Assembly (NCBI GenBank): GCA_946479475.1
Contig: CAMLGG010000179.1
Location: 1-10,899 of the forward strand
DNA from: an uncultured Ideonella sp.
GTDB lineage: Bacteria > Pseudomonadota > Gammaproteobacteria > Burkholderiales > Burkholderiaceae
Reading direction: 5' to 3'
DNA: 10,899 nt
Part shown: piece after piece, positions 6,776 to 10,899 of the stretch
Numbering within the stretch: position 1 is the first letter of the stretch
How the letters are laid out: every line of letters starts with the position of its first letter
The notes under the pieces: generated by a model
Database searches by the model: none
Told to the model about the DNA's origin: nothing
What the model saw: the letters and a program-made list of their open reading frames with translations, nothing else
Translations under genes and position numbers: made by a program

Positions 6776-6843
6776 GACGATCTCCCTGATGCTTGTTGGC
6801 CGCTTCAGTCTCGTGCCGTGTCACCAGGTCGACCACCCTGCGA

Positions 6844-6866
6844 GCCGGGGGGCGCCTCCCCCAGGC
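6844..6866 (-). terminator. GC hairpin after the leuD-like gene, possible terminator
   Basis: GCC (6844-6846) plus GGGGG (6848-6852) pair with CCCCC (6858-6862) plus GGC (6864-6866), with one internal mismatch and a 5-base loop. It lies 12 bp past the leuD-like stop and in front of the W-rich gene. No T-run follows, so termination is plausible, not certain. If it works, the dehalogenase/leuCD operon and the W-rich trio are separate units. The 103-bp gap shows no clear promoter for the W-rich gene. Confidence 0.4.
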
Positions 6867-6878
6867 CGACTTCGAGGG

Positions 6879-7514
6879 TTAGGGTGGCGAGGGCCTCGTT
6901 CGCAGGGCGACATCCCTCAACCAGGGCTGGCCGGCCCAGTGGCCTTGCGCGAATGCGTCGATCGCGCCTCGGTGGGCCAGCGTGGCGCCGACGAGGTCGA
7001 GCCCTTCGAGCAGCATGCGCTGGTGACGCGCGGACAGACTGAAGCGGACGCTGCTCCGGGGGCTCGTCACGGCCATGCCTCGCAGGTCGATGATCAGGGG
7101 CAGCGCGCCGTCGTGCGCGGCGGCTTCTTCCAGCAGCGCCCGGGCAGCCGCCTCATCCACCATCGCCGGCAACAGCCCGTTGTTGACCGCGTTCGAGTAG
7201 AAGATCTCGCCGAAGCTGGAGGCGACGACGGCCTGGATGCCGAACTGCTGCAGGCCCCACACCGCGTGCTCGCGGCTGGAGCCGCAGCCGAAGTTCGGCC
7301 CGGCCAGCAGGACGTTCACGCCGGCGAAGCCGGGGCGGTTGAGGACGAAACCCTCGCGCAGGTGGCCTTCGGAATCGAAGCGCAGGTCGTGCAGCAGGCC
7401 GCCGGCCAGGCCGGACTTGTCGATGCCGCGCAGGAACTGCTTGGGCATGATCTGGTCGGTGTCCAGGTTGGCGGTGGGCAGCGCGGCGGCGCGGCCTTCG
7501 AGCAGTTCTCTCAT
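6879..7514 (-). CDS. leuD: LeuD-like small subunit of isopropylmalate isomerase family
   Basis: The 211-residue product is the swivelling small domain of the aconitase superfamily. It opens with ANLDTDQIMPKQFLRG (15-30), the LeuD-type loop that contacts substrate, and carries AGPNFGCGSSREHAVWGL (71-88) followed by SSFGEIFYSNAVNNGLLP, both highly conserved in LeuD. With the large subunit it should interconvert two vicinal hydroxy-acid isomers by dehydration and rehydration. The ATG at 7514 overlaps the leuC-like stop by 4 bp (ATGA), so translation is coupled; this decides the start over longer readings. In the substrate loop, the usual Lys/Arg-Thr of bacterial LeuD is R29-G30, and the following RTG is KSG; with changes in LeuC this hints at a different side chain on the substrate. 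Family is firm; the gene symbol describes homology, and the leucine role is not assured. Confidence 0.9.
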   Translation of the reverse strand: MRELLEGRAAALPTANLDTDQIMPKQFLRGIDKSGLAGGLLHDLRFDSEGHLREGFVLNRPGFAGVNVLLAGPNFGCGSSREHAVWGLQQFGIQAVVASSFGEIFYSNAVNNGLLPAMVDEAAARALLEEAAAHDGALPLIIDLRGMAVTSPRSSVRFSLSARHQRMLLEGLDLVGATLAHRGAIDAFAQGHWAGQPWLRDVALRTRPSPP

Positions 7515-8926
7515 GCCCTGAGCGTCCTCACGTCGGTGATGCAGCCGGTGATCGCGGCCGCGGCGGCCATGGCGGGACTCATCAGGTGCGTGATGGCGCC
7601 CCGGCCCTGGCGGCCCTCGAAATTGCGGTTGGTCGTGCTGGCGCAGCGCACGCCCTCGGCCAGCACGTCGTCGTTCATCGCGAGGCACATGGAGCAGCCC
7701 GGCTGGCGCCACTCGAAGCCGGCGGCCTGCAGGCGCCTGGCGATGCCCTCGGCCTCGGCCTGGGCCTTCACCGCGCCGGAGCCGGGCACGACCATCGCCC
7801 GCACGCCGGGGGCGACGTGCCGGTGGCCGACCACGTTGGCCACCGCGCGCAGGTCCTCGATGCGGCCGTTGGTGCAGGAGCCGATGAAGACGTGCTGCAC
7901 GGGCGTGCCGGCCAGCGGCGATCCGGCGTCCAGGCGGGTGTAGCGCAGGGCCTGCTCGGTGCTCCGGCGCGCGACGGGGTCGGCCGCATCGTCAGGCGAC
8001 GGGACGAGGGCCGTGACCGGGATCGCCTGGTCCGGGCTCGTGCCCCAGGTGACGTAAGGCTCGACTTCGCCCGCGTCGAACCGGTGCTCGACGTCGAACA
8101 CGGCCGCCTCGTCGCTGCGCAGCGTGGCCCAGTGGGCCAGGGCAGGCTCGCGCCAGGGCCCCTGCGCGAGATCCGGGGCATGCGAGAGCACGTAGTCGAT
8201 GGCCCTGGCATCGGGCGCGATCAGGGCTCCCCGGGCGCCAGCCTCCACCGCCATGTTGCACAGCGTGAATCGGGACTCGATGCTCAGCGCGTCGATGGCG
8301 GCGCCCGCGAACTCGACGACGTGGCCGCGCGCCCCTTGCGCACCGATGCCGGCGATGATCGACAGGATCAGGTCCTTGGCGGTGGTGCCTGGCGGCAGCA
8401 GGCCTTCCACCGTGATGCGCATGTCGCGCGCCAGGCGGTACACCAGGGTCTGCGTCGCCAGCACGTGCTCGACCTCGCTGGTTCCGATGCCGAAGCCCAG
8501 GGCACCGAGGGCGCCGTAGGTGGTGGTGTGGCTGTCGCCGCAGATCACCACCATGCCGGGCCGGATCATGCCGAGTTCCGGCGCCACCACATGCTCGATG
8601 CCTTGCAGCGGGTCGTTGGTGTCGAACATCGGGATGCCGTGTCGCGCTGCGTTGCGTTCGAGGTTCGCCGCCTGGAGCGCGGAGGCCGGGTCCTGGATCA
8701 CCCGATGAGCCACCGGGTGCGTGGGGATGATGTGGCTCACCACTGCCATGTTCTGCCCCGGCACGCACACGCCTCGCCCGCGTTCGTGCAGGCCCGCGAA
8801 GGCCTGGGGACTGGTGTACTCGTTCATCAGGTGAAGGTCGCAGTAGAGCAGCACGTTCTGCTCGTCCAGCGCCGTCACGGCGTGGGAGTCGACCAGCTTG
8901 CGGTACAGGGTTCGCGGCCCGGGCAT
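7511..8926 (-). CDS. leuC: LeuC-like large subunit of isopropylmalate isomerase family
   Basis: The 471-residue protein has the length and order of LeuC, the [4Fe-4S] large subunit of the aconitase superfamily. The three cluster ligands are present: C351 (IGSCTNGRIEDLR) and C411 and C414 (PGCSMC). The signature CGDSHTTTYGALGALGFGIG (129-148) and STTNRNFEGRQGRG (430-443) are intact, so a working dehydratase/isomerase is expected. Departures from canonical LeuC as I remember it include DLHLMNEYTSPQAF (30-43) for DRHLVHEVTSPQAF, and VVSHIIPT (62-69) where LeuC has DH, replacing the Asp of the Asp-His pair by S64. Its ATG shares one base with the hydrolase stop (TGATG) and its stop overlaps the leuD-like start by four, forming a coupled operon. 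No leuA or leuB is in the window. It is likely a second copy acting on a related 2- or 3-hydroxy diacid. Confidence 0.9.
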   Translation of the reverse strand: MPGPRTLYRKLVDSHAVTALDEQNVLLYCDLHLMNEYTSPQAFAGLHERGRGVCVPGQNMAVVSHIIPTHPVAHRVIQDPASALQAANLERNAARHGIPMFDTNDPLQGIEHVVAPELGMIRPGMVVICGDSHTTTYGALGALGFGIGTSEVEHVLATQTLVYRLARDMRITVEGLLPPGTTAKDLILSIIAGIGAQGARGHVVEFAGAAIDALSIESRFTLCNMAVEAGARGALIAPDARAIDYVLSHAPDLAQGPWREPALAHWATLRSDEAAVFDVEHRFDAGEVEPYVTWGTSPDQAIPVTALVPSPDDAADPVARRSTEQALRYTRLDAGSPLAGTPVQHVFIGSCTNGRIEDLRAVANVVGHRHVAPGVRAMVVPGSGAVKAQAEAEGIARRLQAAGFEWRQPGCSMCLAMNDDVLAEGVRCASTTNRNFEGRQGRGAITHLMSPAMAAAAAITGCITDVRTLRA

Positions 8927-9828
8927 CAGGCCTTCTCCGCCAGGAAGGGCAGGGCGTGCAGCAGCAGGGCCTCGGGCGCCTCCTCGGGGATGTAGTGGCC
9001 GCAGTCGAGCGCCAGCCCTCGCACGTCGCTGGCGACCTTGCGCCATTCGGCCAGCGGATCGAAATGACGGTGCACGATGCCCTTGGCACCCCACAGCACC
9101 TGCAGCGGCATCGGCAGCAGGCGGCCGGCGTCGCGGTCGGCCTTGTCGTGCTCGAGGTCGATGCCGGCAGCGGCGCGATAGTCCTCGCACATCCCGTGGG
9201 CCGCGCCGGGTTGCGACAGGCAGCGGGCGTACTCGTCGAGGGCATCGGGATGGAAAGGCCCCAGGCCCGCGTGGCGGGCGCCCATCAGTTCGCGGACGTA
9301 GGCCCCCGGGTCCGACTCGATCAGCCGCTCGGGCATCGGCGCGCGCTGGATGAGGAAGAACCAGTGCCAGTAGGCGCGGGCGAAGCCCTCGGTTGTCTGG
9401 CGATACATGGCCAGCGTCGGCGCGATGTCCAGCAGCGTGAGGCGGCTCACGGCCTCGGGATGGTCGGCGGCGAGGCGGTGCGCGACGCGGGCGCCGCGAT
9501 CGTGGGCCAGCACGGCGAAGCGCTGGTGGCCCTGCGACTGCATCACGCGCAGCATGTCGCGCGCCATGGCTCGCTTGCTGTAGTTGCCGTGGTCGGCGGC
9601 GCCGGCGGGCTTGGACGAATCGCCGTAGCCTCGCAGGTCGGCGAGCACGACGCTGAACTGCTGGGCCAGCGTGCCGGCCACGCGGTGCCAGATCACGTGC
9701 GTTTGAGGATGGCCGTGCAGCACGAGCAGCGGCGGGCCGCTGCCGCCCACCAGCGCGTGGATCTCCACGCCTTCGTCGGTGCGCACGCGCAGCGGGCGGA
9801 AGCCGGGGAAGAACTCGGTGCTGCTCAT
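8926..9828 (-). CDS. Alpha/beta-hydrolase, haloacetate (fluoroacetate) dehalogenase-like
   Basis: The 300-residue protein aligns from memory almost end to end with fluoroacetate dehalogenase of Rhodopseudomonas palustris (RPA1163). Its reactive elements sit at nearly the same numbers: nucleophile D110 in AHDRGARV, carboxylate-holding R111 and R114, D134 (LLDIAPT), the halide pocket H155 and W156 (YWHWFFL) and Y217 (MCEDYRA; 219 in RPA1163), and catalytic H278 (CGHYIPEEAP; 280). LHGHPQTHVIWHRVA (37-51) is the oxyanion region, with His40 where RPA1163 has Phe. These enzymes hydrolyse the carbon-halogen bond of haloacetates to glycolate in the cytoplasm. A segment around 180-192 seems two residues shorter than in RPA1163, near the pocket, so substrate may differ. 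Asp, not Ser, as nucleophile argues against an esterase; an epoxide hydrolase is the main alternative. Start has AAGGAA seven bases upstream. It is first in the operon with the leuC- and leuD-like genes. Confidence 0.88.
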   Translation of the reverse strand: MSSTEFFPGFRPLRVRTDEGVEIHALVGGSGPPLLVLHGHPQTHVIWHRVAGTLAQQFSVVLADLRGYGDSSKPAGAADHGNYSKRAMARDMLRVMQSQGHQRFAVLAHDRGARVAHRLAADHPEAVSRLTLLDIAPTLAMYRQTTEGFARAYWHWFFLIQRAPMPERLIESDPGAYVRELMGARHAGLGPFHPDALDEYARCLSQPGAAHGMCEDYRAAAGIDLEHDKADRDAGRLLPMPLQVLWGAKGIVHRHFDPLAEWRKVASDVRGLALDCGHYIPEEAPEALLLHALPFLAEKA

Positions 9829-9939
9829 GGCGGGGTTCCTTCTCGTCGAGGTGGATGGGCGGATCGTAGACGCGGAGGTCGCGGAAACGATGTCGTGCCG
9901 AAAACATCATTCTTGCCTCTGGCGACACAATTCGGCCGC
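9829..9939. promoter_or_regulatory. Divergent LysR/hydrolase control region
   Basis: The 111-bp gap between the divergent LysR gene and the hydrolase operon must hold both promoters. An inverted repeat GATGT/ACATC with a 10-base spacer occupies 9889-9908 and is the best candidate operator. It contains the ATGT/ACAT half-sites but not an exact T-N11-A core at the centre. I found no confident -35/-10 pair. The hydrolase Shine-Dalgarno AAGGAA lies at the left end of the gap. Confidence 0.5.
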
Positions 9940-10848
9940 ATGGATCCCGTCTCCGACCTGAGCTTCTTCGTCGTCGTGGCCCGGCTGGGCAACCTGAGCG
10001 CCGCTGCGCAGCAGCTGGGCGTCACGCCCCCCACGGTGAGCAAACGGCTGGCCGCGTTGGAGCGCCGCCTCGGCGTGCGGCTCCTGCACCGCACGACGCG
10101 CCGGGTGAGCCTGAGCGCCGAAGGCGAGGCCTACCTGGCCGAGGGCTCCCGCCTGCTGGGCGAGCTGCAGGTGCTGGAGCAGACGATTGCCGGCAGCCGC
10201 GCCACGCCGCGGGGCCTGTTGCGCGTGCACGGCACGCTCGGCTTCGGGCGCAGGCACCTGGCGCCGGCGCTGTCCGCCTTCGCGCGGGAGCACGCCGAGG
10301 TCGAGGTCCAGCTCACGCTCGGCGACCGGCCGGTGAACCTGGTCGAGCTGGGCGTGGACGTGGCGGTCACCCTGGGCGGCCTGCCGGACGCGCGGCTGAC
10401 CGCCCGACGGCTCGCGCCGAACGTGCGGCTGCTGTGCGCCTCGCCGCGCTACCTGCGCCACGCGGGCGAGCCGGCGCGACCGGCAGAACTGGCCGGGCAT
10501 CAATGCATCGTTCTGCGCGAGAGCGACGAAACCTTCGGCACCTGGCACCTGCGGCAGGGCGTCCGGCAGGAGACCGTGAAGGTGCGCGGGCGCCTGGCCA
10601 CCAACGATGGCGACGTGGCCCTGCAATGGGCGCTGGAGGGGCACGGCATCCTGCTGCGCTCGGCGTGGGACGCGGCGCCCTACCTGCGCTCGGGCCGGCT
10701 GCGGCCGGTACTGGCCGACTGGCGCCTGCCCGAGGCGGACGTGAGCGCCGTCTACCCGACCCGGCAGAACCTTTCGGCCCGCACCCGCGCCTGCGTCGAC
10801 TTCCTGGCCGAGTGGTTTCGCAAGCATCCGCTGCCCTCCTGGCCTTGA
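9940..10848 (+). CDS. LysR-family transcriptional regulator
   Basis: The 302-residue protein has the standard two-part LysR layout. Residues 5-64 form the winged helix-turn-helix, with the recognition region AAAQQLGVTPPTVSKRLAAL and the wing LLHRTTRRVSLSAEGEAYL. Residues about 90-295 form the periplasmic-binding-protein-like effector domain, starting GLLRVHGTLGFGRRHLAPAL. Length is normal, with no truncation. The ATG at 9940 begins MDPVSDLSFFVVVARLGNLS, the usual distance from the helix-turn-helix; no clear Shine-Dalgarno precedes it. It is transcribed divergently from the hydrolase-leuC-leuD operon, so it is very probably its regulator; such proteins commonly respond to a pathway substrate or intermediate, here likely a small carboxylate. 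The effector is inferred, not visible. Confidence 0.95.
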   Translation: MDPVSDLSFFVVVARLGNLSAAAQQLGVTPPTVSKRLAALERRLGVRLLHRTTRRVSLSAEGEAYLAEGSRLLGELQVLEQTIAGSRATPRGLLRVHGTLGFGRRHLAPALSAFAREHAEVEVQLTLGDRPVNLVELGVDVAVTLGGLPDARLTARRLAPNVRLLCASPRYLRHAGEPARPAELAGHQCIVLRESDETFGTWHLRQGVRQETVKVRGRLATNDGDVALQWALEGHGILLRSAWDAAPYLRSGRLRPVLADWRLPEADVSAVYPTRQNLSARTRACVDFLAEWFRKHPLPSWP

Positions 10849-10875
10849 CGCGCGGGCTTGGATTGCACAGGCCTC

Positions 10876-10899
10876 TCGCCTTCGACAGGCTCAGGGCGA
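10876..10899. repeat. Partial copy of the dispersed CTTCGACAGGCTCAGGGCGA-type repeat
   Basis: The last 24 bases include CTTCGACAGGCTCAGGGCGA (10880-10899), a short sequence I recall as highly repeated between genes in many Burkholderiales and other proteobacteria. TCGCC at 10876-10880 and GGCGA at 10895-10899 are inverted, so it can fold. It starts 27 bp past the LysR stop and is cut by the window edge. It may double as a terminator. Confidence 0.65.

Noticed and set aside
3813..6836. A 1007-codon frame on the minus strand overlapping the W-rich, DUF1360 and MCCG genes
   Set aside because: Its product is Arg/Ala/Gly/Pro-rich with no domain, and it overlaps genes with clear domains and ribosome binding sites; it is a high-GC shadow.
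3842..7042. A 1066-codon plus-strand frame antisense to the W-rich gene and its neighbours
   Set aside because: No recognisable domain, biased composition, and it covers several well-supported genes on the other strand; long antisense frames are expected at this GC content.
6879..8926. Housekeeping leucine biosynthesis operon
   Set aside because: No leuA or leuB nearby, first gene is a dehalogenase-like hydrolase, LysR divergent, and active-site-region substitutions; treated as a paralogue, though not excluded.
8956..9939. Upstream in-frame extension of the LysR gene to give a 630-residue protein
   Set aside because: The extra part is antisense to the hydrolase and has no domain; LysR proteins are about 300 residues and start at the helix-turn-helix, as at 9940.

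Overview
The window is GC-rich DNA (roughly two-thirds GC by eye, strong G/C preference at third codon positions). Its gene content fits a betaproteobacterium of the order Burkholderiales (Comamonadaceae or Rubrivivax-like); this assignment is inference from gene families and repeat style, not a database match. Almost everything is on the minus strand. The plus strand carries only a 70-residue small ORF and a LysR regulator. No tRNA, rRNA, CRISPR array, transposase or integrase was seen.

Layout on the minus strand, left to right: (1) the start of an Hsp70-like ATPase of the YegD type, cut by the window edge; (2) a 245-bp gap packed with GC hairpins and a 41-bp duplicated element; (3) a DadA-type D-amino-acid dehydrogenase; (4) a divergent, comparatively AT-rich control region facing a small plus-strand ORF; (5) a second gap with two copies of a different 47-bp hairpin element; (6) a universal stress protein and a calcineurin-like metallophosphoesterase; (7) a tightly packed trio: a 736-residue tryptophan- and cysteine-rich protein with a carboxypeptidase-regulatory-like fold, a small DUF1360-type membrane protein with a CxxC motif, and an 88-residue protein starting MCCG; (8) an operon of an alpha/beta-hydrolase closely resembling fluoroacetate dehalogenase followed by LeuC-like and LeuD-like isomerase subunits; (9) the divergent LysR gene and, at the right edge, part of a dispersed short repeat.

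The hydrolase, leuC-like and leuD-like genes overlap by 1 and 4 bp (TGATG and ATGA junctions) and face a LysR gene across 111 bp. This is the classic form of an inducible catabolic or detoxification module. LeuB, LeuA and the usual leucine-operon neighbours are absent, and the large subunit departs from canonical LeuC at positions expected near the active site. I therefore infer a paralogous isomerase acting on a hydroxy- or halo-carboxylate rather than housekeeping leucine synthesis.

The W/C-rich protein, DUF1360 protein and MCCG protein (12-bp gaps, strong Shine-Dalgarno sites for the first and third) form the part of the window least explained by known biology. It is the best candidate here for an uncharacterised system.
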